From Thermoleophilia bacterium (GTDB taxonomy: Bacteria > Actinomycetota > Thermoleophilia > Gaiellales > Gaiellaceae): DNA of 5,785 nucleotides. Each line of letters opens with the position of its first letter. The stretch's first letter is position 1. The stretch lies in contig JAICTB010000150.1 of NCBI GenBank assembly GCA_025936595.1, positions 1 to 5,785 of the forward strand, in the 5' to 3' direction. The position numbers and the translations under genes were made by a program. Below are positions 1 through 5,413 of this stretch, in pieces. The notes below the pieces were generated by a model. The model saw nothing but the letters and a program-made list of their open reading frames with translations. It did no database searches and had not been told where the DNA came from.

Positions 1-543
1 AAGCCGCTGAACTGGATGACGCCGCCGACCGTGATCGAGCACACGGACGGTCTCGTCGTTGTCCGCAAGCGCGCCGGGCGCAGCGAGGACCGTCTCGAGA
101 TCAAGCTCGTCGAGGTGCTCTCCGACGTCACCCACGACATGGGCGAAGCCGCAGGGCTCGAGAAGGACGGCGTCGAGCGCGACCTGCAGCTTCTCCTGGC
201 CGGCAACCCGACGCACATCGACCCCACGCTGCGCCTCGTCAAGCGCGAGTGGCCGACCGACGTCGGCCCCGTCGACCTGATGTGCCGCGACGAAGACGAC
301 GTCTGGGTCGCCGTCGAGATCAAGCGCGTCGGCACGATCGACGCGGTCGAGCAGCTGACGCGCTACCTCGACTGCATCCGGGTCGACCCATCACGGGCCG
401 ACTGCCGCGGCTACCTGGTCGCGCAGCAGATCAGGCCGCAGGCGGTCGCACTGGCCGAGCAGCGCGGCATCGCGTGCGTCGAGGTCGATCTCGCGGTGCT
501 GCGCGGCGAGCGCGAGCCCGAGCTGACGCTCTTCGCCGTTTAA
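1..543 (+). CDS. nucS: NucS/EndoMS mismatch-specific endonuclease, 5' end cut by window edge
   Basis: NucS (EndoMS) cuts both strands at mismatched bases and carries out non-canonical mismatch repair in actinobacteria and many archaea that lack MutS/MutL. The frame is open from base 1: the five codons before the ATG at 16 read KPLNW, followed by MTPP, which matches the conserved KPLNWM-PP segment of mycobacterial NucS. The ATG at 16 is therefore internal, and about 45 residues (the N-terminal dimerisation/DNA-binding part) lie upstream of the window. Numbering from that ATG, the PD-(D/E)XK nuclease core is complete: GPVD with Asp87, then VAVEIKR with Glu101 and Lys103, followed by the conserved IDAVEQLTRYL and AAQQI-like (VAQQIRPQA) segments. 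The C-terminus ends ELTLFAV, resembling a sliding-clamp-binding motif. The stop overlaps the convergent HNH gene. Family assignment is secure; the true start cannot be seen. Confidence 0.94.
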   Translation, partial: KPLNWMTPPTVIEHTDGLVVVRKRAGRSEDRLEIKLVEVLSDVTHDMGEAAGLEKDGVERDLQLLLAGNPTHIDPTLRLVKREWPTDVGPVDLMCRDEDDVWVAVEIKRVGTIDAVEQLTRYLDCIRVDPSRADCRGYLVAQQIRPQAVALAEQRGIACVEVDLAVLRGEREPELTLFAV

Positions 544-1439
544 CTCGCGAGAAACCGTTCGTAGCGCGCAGATAGGCGGTCGCGGTCGGGCCGGCTCTGT
601 GCGCGCGACGGCATGTTCAGCGGCGTGTCGTGGAACTGCTTCAGGAGGTCGAGCATCGGCCCGTCCTCCTCGTCGAGCAGGCGCGACGACACGCGCACCC
701 GGTAGTCCGGCGAGACGCCGACGAGGTTCTGGTCGAACGCCCGGTGGTGGATCGTGCACAGGCTGATGCCGTTGGTGACCGCGGCGGCGCCCTCGTCGAG
801 CGCATCGCCGGTGATGTGAGCCGCGTCGAGCAGGCGCATCTCCTTCAGGCGGCAGATCGCGCAGCGCTCGCGGTATGCCGGCAGCACGATCGCGCGGAAC
901 CGACCCTGGTGCAGCCGCACCTTCACCTCGCGCGTTGCGTATCGCCGCGAGACCTCGTCGAGGAGCGGCACCGGCTCGCGCTCGTCGAGCGGGCCGACCA
1001 TCGCGCCGGGCGCGAGCTTGACCATCGCAGTGCTCGGATCGTCAGCGATCACGTAGAACGGGTAGTTCGCCTCGTAGTACCCCGGTCGCGTGCCGACGAA
1101 GTAGACGATCGGGACGCCGAGCTCGAATGCCGAGCGGAGCGCGCGATTGTCTGCCGCTCCGCTCGCGCCCGACCGGTACGCATAGAGAAAGCCGTCCTCG
1201 ATCGCGGCGTCGGCGTACGGCGACTTCCACGACGTCTGCACTGCGAGCGCCGCCGGCCCGCGCTGCACGCCCGCCCGGAAGATTCCTTTCATGTGGCTGA
1301 AGAACGGCACGCGAACGCCCCGGAAGGCAATGCCGCGATCGAGGCCGCCGCGCAGCGGCAGCTCGTCGCCGAACTCCGCCCGGAGCACGTCGAGCGCGGC
1401 GAAGCACGCGATCCGCAGGGACTCGTCGCGCTCTACCAC
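540..1439 (-). CDS. HNH endonuclease (HNH_2-type, putative restriction-like nuclease)
   Basis: This 299-residue protein has two parts. The C-terminal part (about 185-240) is a zinc-supported HNH nuclease: CAIC (Cys193, Cys196), DAAHI (His209), an NG pair (Asn223), then C-x2-HH (Cys228, His231, His232) and FDQN. His209, Asn223 and His232 are the expected catalytic triad, and the cysteines with His231 likely bind zinc. The N-terminal part (about 25-140) contains GIF-AGVQRGP, SPYADA, DGFLYAYR and VPIVYFVGTRPG, a module commonly fused to HNH domains in predicted restriction endonucleases. A role in reading DNA or modified DNA is inferred only. GTG was chosen as the start because AGGA sits 7 nt before it, overlapping the stop of the upstream gene 9 nt away. 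It is the last gene of a four-gene minus-strand block, and its TAA shares TTAA with the nucS stop. Biological role (restriction, repair or other) is unresolved. Confidence 0.88.
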   Translation of the reverse strand: MVERDESLRIACFAALDVLRAEFGDELPLRGGLDRGIAFRGVRVPFFSHMKGIFRAGVQRGPAALAVQTSWKSPYADAAIEDGFLYAYRSGASGAADNRALRSAFELGVPIVYFVGTRPGYYEANYPFYVIADDPSTAMVKLAPGAMVGPLDEREPVPLLDEVSRRYATREVKVRLHQGRFRAIVLPAYRERCAICRLKEMRLLDAAHITGDALDEGAAAVTNGISLCTIHHRAFDQNLVGVSPDYRVRVSSRLLDEEDGPMLDLLKQFHDTPLNMPSRAQSRPDRDRLSARYERFLAS

Positions 1440-1448
1440 GAGTCGATC

Positions 1449-2312
1449 CTAAGCGAAGTACCAGGCGAGCAGCCGCGCGCCCTCCTCGTCGATCTGCCGC
1501 TGCCACTTCCGCGGCAGCGGCGTGAACGGTTGGACGACGAGCCGCCGCTTCTCGATGCGCCAGGCGCCCGCGACGAACCCGTCGACCGTGAATGTGTTCT
1601 TCGTCGTCGCGTTGCGCTTGTTGAACACTGCATCGACGTACTCGGGCGGAACGATCCGGGAACGATCCCGGTGCGCGAGGAGGATCGAGTCGAAGGCCGG
1701 CAGGAACCGAACGGGCGCGTGCACGTCGGCCGCGGCACGCCTTGGGCGCGGCACGTCGAACAGGCCATCGTCAACCACCCGCAGCCCCTCGAGCGCCGGA
1801 TCGATCTGGCCGAGCCTGAAGCCGGTGAACTGCTTCACGTCGTCGCGCGTGGCGGGACCGTACGCCGCCAGATACGCGCGGACGACACGGGCGGTGCTCA
1901 CCACCGGGTCAGGCAGCGGCTTCGGCCAGAGGATGGACGGCGACGGCTTCGTGTGCGGCCATGGCCCGAGCGGCGCGGTCCGCAGGTACGGCAGCGTCCG
2001 CCAGTCGGGCACCGCGCGTCCGCGCTGTGACTCGATGTACGACGAGGCGAGAAACGGAAATTCTCCGGCGCTCATCACGTGCAAGGTCGTCCGGAACGCC
2101 GCGGCCTTGACGAGGGAGCCGTCGCGGAGCCGGACAGTCAAGTGCTCCTTGCGAAAGCCGGCAACGCGCGACCACAGCGCGACATACGGCGACGGCGCAT
2201 ACTGCGCCTGCAACGCAACGAGTCGAACTACGGCCGTGGCGACGTCGATGCGCTTCCGCTCCAGCAGCATCTGCCGCAGGAGCAGCGTCCGGTTCAGCTC
2301 GCGGAGCGTCAC
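1449..2312 (-). CDS. AlkZ/YcaQ-like winged-helix DNA glycosylase homologue (HTH_42), internally shortened
   Basis: The 287-residue product belongs to the HTH_42 superfamily of AlkZ (interstrand-crosslink DNA glycosylase giving azinomycin resistance) and YcaQ/AlkX. Near the N-terminus, LVALQAQ carries Gln35-Ala-Gln37, the Q-x-Q catalytic signature of the AlkZ-like branch; YcaQ-like members have Q-x-D. RTTLHVMSAGEF (74-85) follows, and the C-terminal part shows the family segments FLPAFDSILLAHRDRSRI (203-220) and VDGFVAGAWRIE (243-254). Family members are usually about 350-380 residues with three winged helices. Here the sequence passes from SYIESQRG (91-98) almost directly to LPYLRTAPLGPW (107-118), so much of the middle winged helix seems absent while the frame stays open. 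The GTG start overlaps the upstream stop as GTGA, and no good Shine-Dalgarno lies close by, so translation is probably coupled. DNA lesion excision is the likely role; activity of the shortened form is uncertain. Confidence 0.84.
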   Translation of the reverse strand: MTLRELNRTLLLRQMLLERKRIDVATAVVRLVALQAQYAPSPYVALWSRVAGFRKEHLTVRLRDGSLVKAAAFRTTLHVMSAGEFPFLASSYIESQRGRAVPDWRTLPYLRTAPLGPWPHTKPSPSILWPKPLPDPVVSTARVVRAYLAAYGPATRDDVKQFTGFRLGQIDPALEGLRVVDDGLFDVPRPRRAAADVHAPVRFLPAFDSILLAHRDRSRIVPPEYVDAVFNKRNATTKNTFTVDGFVAGAWRIEKRRLVVQPFTPLPRKWQRQIDEEGARLLAWYFA

Positions 2313-3241
2313 GGCACGACGACGGCCTTCAGCAGGTCGCGCGGTGGATCAGCAAAGAGCGCCGGCAGGTCCGCGAGTGAGACGCGATGCGTCACGAGCC
2401 GCTCCCACGGATACGCGCCGCTCGCGAGGAACCCGAGTGCCGCGCGCACCGTCGCCGGCGTGTGGTGGAACGAGCCGCGAACCGTCAGTTCCTCGTAGTG
2501 CAACCGGTAGGCGTCGATCGGCGGACGCGCCTCGCGCGCGAGGCCGCCGAACACGAGGACGGTCCCGCCCGGGCGCACGAGCTCGACGGCGTCGGCCCAG
2601 GCCTGCTCCGTCCCGGCCGCCTCGAAAACGACGTCGGCACCCCTGCCGTCGCCAGCCTCCGCGCCGAACGCCTCGATGAGCGCACGCCGCTCCTCACGGC
2701 CGCCGACGATCACCGGCCACCCGCCGGCGTCCGCCACGCATGCGGCGAGCATCAGCCCGATCGGGCCGGCACCGAGAATTGCGACGGCGTCACCGGCCTG
2801 GATGCCCGCCCGTGCGACGCCGCGCAGGCAGCACGCGAGCGGCTCGACCATCGCCGCCACCTCCGGCGCCACGCCGGCCGGCACCCCGTGCAGGTTGACC
2901 GCGGCGATCCGCGCCGGGACGAGGATGAAGTCGGCGTACGCACCGGCGAGGAACGAGAGCTCACGGCACTGCTCGCCGCGCGCGCAGCCGTCGCACGCGC
3001 CGCACGGCGCCGAGTTCGCGGCGACAACGCGATGGCCCTCGACCAACCCGCAGAACTCATGACCGAACGGCGCCGGTGACTCGCGCAGCAACACGGGATG
3101 GCCTCGCCGGAAGGTCTTCAGATCGGTGCCGTCGGTCAGCGCGAGCTCGATCTCGACGAGCACGTCGCCCGGCTCAGGTTCGGGCTTCGGCACGTCCTCG
3201 ATCCGCAGGTCGCCCGGCGCGTACAGGCGCGCAGCCTTCAA
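2309..3241 (-). CDS. Zinc-type medium-chain dehydrogenase with Asp replacing the catalytic-zinc Cys
   Basis: This is a 310-residue medium-chain dehydrogenase/reductase of the Tdh/sorbitol/glucose dehydrogenase group. The start is a TTG whose TTGA overlaps the stop of the upstream dehydrogenase; the reading KAARLYAPGDLRIEDVP is a typical family N-terminus. The frame stays open much further upstream, but only as an antisense-like artefact opposite the neighbour. GHE (His61, Glu62) and EPLA (Glu133) are catalytic-zinc positions, but the usual CGTD or CGSD reads DGTD, putting Asp37 in place of Cys. The same replacement is known in the NADP-dependent glucose dehydrogenase of Haloferax mediterranei. 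Structural-zinc cysteines are 80, 83, 86 and 92, with the last spacing two residues shorter than usual. The Rossmann motif GAGPIG is at 157-162, and the second strand ends VIVGGRE with no acidic residue, favouring NADP. The loop after GHE is also short. The exact substrate is unknown; a sugar or polyol is plausible. Confidence 0.88.
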   Translation of the reverse strand: MKAARLYAPGDLRIEDVPKPEPEPGDVLVEIELALTDGTDLKTFRRGHPVLLRESPAPFGHEFCGLVEGHRVVAANSAPCGACDGCARGEQCRELSFLAGAYADFILVPARIAAVNLHGVPAGVAPEVAAMVEPLACCLRGVARAGIQAGDAVAILGAGPIGLMLAACVADAGGWPVIVGGREERRALIEAFGAEAGDGRGADVVFEAAGTEQAWADAVELVRPGGTVLVFGGLAREARPPIDAYRLHYEELTVRGSFHHTPATVRAALGFLASGAYPWERLVTHRVSLADLPALFADPPRDLLKAVVVP

Positions 3242-4113
3242 GGGACGAAGACGACCTTCAGGACTTCCCCGCGGCGGTACAGCTCGACGCCCTCGAGGAA
3301 ACGGTCGAGTGGCAGCGTCGTCACGTCGGGAAGCACGAGCGTCGGCAGCAGCTCGATCGCGTCGCGGAAGTACGCCGGCGTCGCCGAGCGCGAGCCGACG
3401 ACGTGGAGCTCCTTCCGGTAGATCGCGTCGACCGACACCGGCACGTCGTGCTCCGGCGCCGCGAAGACGAGCAGCGTGCCGCCCGGCTCGAGCCGCTGCA
3501 GCGCCTCGCCGATCCCCGCGGGCGCGGTGATCACCGCCGCCCCCACCGCCCCGTCCTCCAGCTCGGCCCCGAGCATGTGCGCGTGCGCACGCCGGTCCTC
3601 GCGCGGATCGAGAGCGACGACATCGTCGCCGCGCCGCCGCAGAGCCTGGATCCACAGCTGCCCGATCGCACCGCATCCGACGACGAGCACACGGCCGCGC
3701 GGCACGGCCTCGGCCGCGCGCAGCACGCACGCGAGCGGCTCGACCCACACGCCGTCGTGATCGTCGAACGTGTCCGGCAACGGAACGCAATGAGTCGCGC
3801 GAATGGACTCCGCGAAGCCTCCGGGCTCGATGCGCAGCTCGCGGAACTCGCCGCAGGTCGACTGATGACCGGCCAGGCAGCGCTCGCACGTGCCGCACGG
3901 CACGCGGTGGATGACCGTTACCCGCGCGCCGTTCTCGAGCTCGCCCGCGATCTCGTGGCCGAGCACGCTTCCCGAGGCGGCATGTCCAAGCTTCTCGACG
4001 TCGGAGCCGCACAGCCCGCAGGCACGAACGCGCACGAGCAGCCCCGGCCCGCTCGGCTCCGGCAGGTCGGCGAGCTCCGGTAGCCCGTCGGCGTCGAGAA
4101 CGACCGCGCGCAC
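3238..4113 (-). CDS. Zinc-dependent medium-chain alcohol/polyol dehydrogenase
   Basis: This 291-residue zinc-type MDR dehydrogenase is the first gene of the coupled block. All expected metal sites are visible: CGLCGSD (Cys35, catalytic zinc), GHE (His53, Glu54), Glu125 in VEPLACVLRAAE, and structural-zinc cysteines 73, 76, 79 and 87 in the usual C-x2-C-x2-C-x7-C spacing. The nucleotide-binding motif GCGAIG is at 146-151, and the second strand ends VVALD with Asp169, which favours NAD over NADP. The protein is shorter than the usual 340 or so residues, mainly because the barrel loop between GHE and the next strand is compact (GHEIAGELENGARVTV) and the Rossmann part is reduced. The start is GTG, with only a weak AGGG before it. 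It lies 42 bp after the secreted-protein gene. I see no terminator in that gap and only a weak -10-like TACGAT, so read-through from upstream is possible. It likely oxidises a polyol or secondary alcohol; the substrate cannot be named. Confidence 0.9.
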   Translation of the reverse strand: MRAVVLDADGLPELADLPEPSGPGLLVRVRACGLCGSDVEKLGHAASGSVLGHEIAGELENGARVTVIHRVPCGTCERCLAGHQSTCGEFRELRIEPGGFAESIRATHCVPLPDTFDDHDGVWVEPLACVLRAAEAVPRGRVLVVGCGAIGQLWIQALRRRGDDVVALDPREDRRAHAHMLGAELEDGAVGAAVITAPAGIGEALQRLEPGGTLLVFAAPEHDVPVSVDAIYRKELHVVGSRSATPAYFRDAIELLPTLVLPDVTTLPLDRFLEGVELYRRGEVLKVVFVP

Positions 4114-4155
4114 CGCCCTATCGTAGGCGGCACGCGCGGTCGAAACGCACAGGCG

Positions 4156-4959
4156 CTAGAGGCGCACCGGGAACGAGACGAGGCGGCGCGTGGAGACGCC
4201 GCCAAGCAGGCTCTCGCCCGGCTTCCGTGCGCGGACGAAGACCGCGAGGATCTGCTGCCGCGGCGAGGCCGGGAAGCTGCGGTCCTGATGCAACGTCATC
4301 GTCGCCCAGCCGTCGGCGCCGGACGGCGTCTCGGCCGGGATGGAGAACTGCTGGAACGGGACGGCCGTCACGTAGACGAGCGCGCCGGAGACCGAACGCC
4401 CGCTGCACGCCGAGACGTGGAAGCGCAAGGTGAGGTCACTCGTAGAGCGCGTGATCACGCTTGGCGCCGCCGTCTGACCGTCCACGACGAGACGTGCGGG
4501 CTGAGAGATCTTGCTCACGTCGATCGGCCCGCTCCCCGAGGGGCAGCCGTTCACAACCGGCGGTGGCGTTGTCGCCGCCGCCTTGACGACCGCGGTCTCG
4601 TTCGACGTGGACTGCGTCGAACCGTCGTCGTTCTTCGCCGTCACGCGAACGCGCAGCGTGTCGCCGACATCGGCCTTGCGCACGAGGTACGTCGAGTTGT
4701 CCGCGCCCCCGATGTTCGCGCAGCCGGCGCCCTGGGCGTTGCAGCGGCGCCACTGGTACGAGTACGTGATCGTGCTCGAGCTCGTCCACGAGCCGTTCGT
4801 CGCCGAGAGCGTGCTCCCGACCTGAGCCGTGCCCGAGACCTTCGGCTCCGCCGTGTTGACCGGAGCGGAGCTGCTGGCCGCGTTGGACAGGCCGGCGACA
4901 ACGAGCACCGTCACTGCACCGGCGGCGAGCAAGGCCGCGAGATTTTGCCTACGAGTCAT
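4156..4959 (-). CDS. Secreted protein with one Ig-like domain and a conserved C-terminal domain
   Basis: The ATG at 4959 is chosen over an upstream GTG at 5001 because a strong Shine-Dalgarno (AGAGGAG) sits 5 nt before it and because it places a classical signal peptide at the N-terminus: MTRRQN, a hydrophobic core LAALLAAGAVTVLVVAGL, and probable cleavage after SNA (residue 27). The 267-residue product is therefore exported. Residues about 33-125 form an Ig-like beta-sandwich of the type with G-QVGSTL, a TYSYQW-RC core, a Cys pair (CNAQGAGC) and DVGDTLRVRVTAKN, seen mostly as tandem repeats in Thermoleophilia exoproteins; here there is only one. After a Pro-rich linker (TTPPP), residues about 130-267 form a second domain beginning CPSG, with a further Cys in VSAC (possible disulfide) and SFPVRL at the C-terminus. 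I recall this domain type from related genomes but know no function for it. No membrane anchor or sorting signal is visible. A role at the cell surface is inferred. Confidence 0.85.
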   Translation of the reverse strand: MTRRQNLAALLAAGAVTVLVVAGLSNAASSSAPVNTAEPKVSGTAQVGSTLSATNGSWTSSSTITYSYQWRRCNAQGAGCANIGGADNSTYLVRKADVGDTLRVRVTAKNDDGSTQSTSNETAVVKAAATTPPPVVNGCPSGSGPIDVSKISQPARLVVDGQTAAPSVITRSTSDLTLRFHVSACSGRSVSGALVYVTAVPFQQFSIPAETPSGADGWATMTLHQDRSFPASPRQQILAVFVRARKPGESLLGGVSTRRLVSFPVRL

Positions 4960-4964
4960 CGATA

Positions 4965-4971
4965 CTCCTCT
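4965..4971 (-). promoter_or_regulatory. Ribosome binding site deciding the start of the secreted protein
   Basis: On the minus strand AGAGGAG stands 5 nt before the ATG at 4959. It is the strongest Shine-Dalgarno in the window and decides the start in favour of this ATG over the GTG 42 nt upstream, which would add a charged stretch in front of the signal peptide. Confidence 0.8.
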
Positions 4972-5034
4972 TTTTGCGTTGCGGAGCGGGCGCTTCTGCA
5001 CCCTGGTGAGGCAACGCCCGAGGGCGCCGCTGGG

Positions 5035-5066
5035 TTGCGCTCGCCCCGCCGATCGGGCGCTACAAT
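5035..5066 (+). promoter_or_regulatory. Putative promoter of tRNA-Ala
   Basis: TACAAT at 5061-5066 matches the -10 consensus at five of six positions and ends 10 nt before the mature tRNA, so transcription would start about 3-5 nt upstream of it. The best -35 candidate is TTGCGC at 5035-5040, but the spacing is 20 nt, longer than usual, so only the -10 part is convincing. The 117-bp gap between the tRNA and the divergent secreted-protein gene holds nothing else I can support; no clear -10 is visible for the minus-strand gene. Confidence 0.5.
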
Positions 5067-5076
5067 GCGGTCGCGC

Positions 5077-5149
5077 GGGGCTATAGCTCAGCTGGGAGAG
5101 CGCCTGGATCGCACCCAGGAGGTCGGCGGTTCGAGCCCGCCTAGCTCCA
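5077..5149 (+). tRNA. tRNA-Ala (anticodon CGC)
   Basis: The full cloverleaf can be folded by eye. The acceptor stem GGGGCTA (5077-5083) pairs with TAGCTCC (5142-5148) with one G-T pair, and the discriminator is A5149. The D stem is GCTC/GAGC (5086-5089, 5098-5101). The anticodon stem is CCTGG/CCAGG (5103-5107, 5115-5119) with loop ATCGCAC, so the anticodon at 5110-5112 is CGC, reading GCG alanine codons. The T stem is GGCGG/CCGCC (5125-5129, 5137-5141) with loop TTCGAGC. The bases after the discriminator are CCT, so the CCA tail is not encoded and must be added enzymatically. The sequence is otherwise very close to the standard bacterial tRNA-Ala. Its 3' end is a plausible integration target, as described for the region to the right. 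Confidence 0.96.
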
Positions 5150-5154
5150 CCTCG

Positions 5155-5179
5155 AAAAGGCCCGCACAGCGGGCCTTTT
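5155..5179 (+). terminator. Rho-independent terminator after tRNA-Ala
   Basis: AAAAGGCCCGC and GCGGGCCTTTT form a perfect 11-bp inverted repeat around an ACA loop, beginning 6 nt after the tRNA. The T run that closes the stem gives the U tail on the plus strand, and the matching A run gives a short U tail on the minus strand as well, so it could work in both directions and shield the tRNA from minus-strand transcription coming from the right. Confidence 0.88.
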
Positions 5180-5221
5180 CCTCGTCGGTGGACGACGATG
5201 ACGGATCTACACGTCGCCGCG

Positions 5222-5240
5222 TGGTCAAGCTTTGGTCAAG
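5222..5240. repeat. Direct repeat of TGGTCAAG, 11-bp period
   Basis: TGGTCAAG occurs at 5222-5229 and again at 5233-5240, so equivalent bases are 11 bp apart, about one helical turn. Two protein subunits bound there would lie on the same face of the DNA. The position, about 70 bp past the tRNA, suits arm-type recombinase or excisionase sites, but that is inference; the repeat is short enough to have arisen by chance. Confidence 0.55.
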
Positions 5241-5337
5241 AACGCCGCGGGACCCACTCGGTGGAGTAGGAAACGGCGACGCACGGCGTTTCTTTTGGCA
5301 GGCAGACGCTGACGTAACTCTGTTAGAAGCAGCCCGC

Positions 5338-5353
5338 TGTTCGTGAACACGAA
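5338..5353. repeat. Nested palindromes in the gene-free stretch
   Basis: Two inverted repeats overlap: TGTTC-GT-GAACA (5338-5349) and TTCGTG-AA-CACGAA (5340-5353). Neither has a following T run, so they are more like a protein-binding site than a terminator. They lie about 60 bp beyond the shifted-frame stop of the HTH gene. Function unknown. Confidence 0.4.
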
Positions 5354-5413
5354 TAAGGCTCTGGTTGGGCCGGGTTGCGTCAGCGCTCGGCGTTCGGATC
5401 GCCTCCCGGCCCG

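Noticed and set aside
1648..1671. Tandem GGAACGATCC (11-bp period) and the inverted repeat CCGGGA-ACGA-TCCCGG.
   Set aside because: It lies inside the glycosylase gene where it encodes the conserved DRSRIVPPEY segment, with no extra length relative to the family, so it is explained by coding.
630..2030. Long plus-strand open frame opposite the HNH and glycosylase genes.
   Set aside because: Arg/Glu/Val-rich composition without recognisable domains; it mirrors the coding strand in GC-rich DNA, where the opposite strand often stays open.
3242..4012. Upstream extension of the second dehydrogenase frame, giving one 567-residue reading.
   Set aside because: The extension is Arg/Ala-rich text antisense-like in character and fully overlaps the well-formed first dehydrogenase on the same strand. 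The family N-terminus begins at the TTG at 3241.
3076..4083. Long plus-strand open frame opposite the first dehydrogenase.
   Set aside because: Low-complexity Arg/Ala/His content and no motifs, while the minus strand shows complete zinc and nucleotide-binding sites.
4960..5001. Upstream GTG start for the secreted protein.
   Set aside because: It has no good ribosome site and would bury the signal peptide behind a basic extension; the ATG at 4959 has a strong Shine-Dalgarno.
5015..5060. GC-rich inverted repeats such as GCCC-GA-GGGC upstream of the tRNA, considered as a terminator or riboswitch.
   Set aside because: Short stems without a T run and no recognisable riboswitch core; expected by chance at this GC content.
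5260..5270. GGTGGAGTAGG, close to the reverse complement of the tRNA 3' end (one base missing).
   Set aside because: It is short, gapped and in inverted orientation, whereas attachment-site duplications are direct repeats; probably chance.
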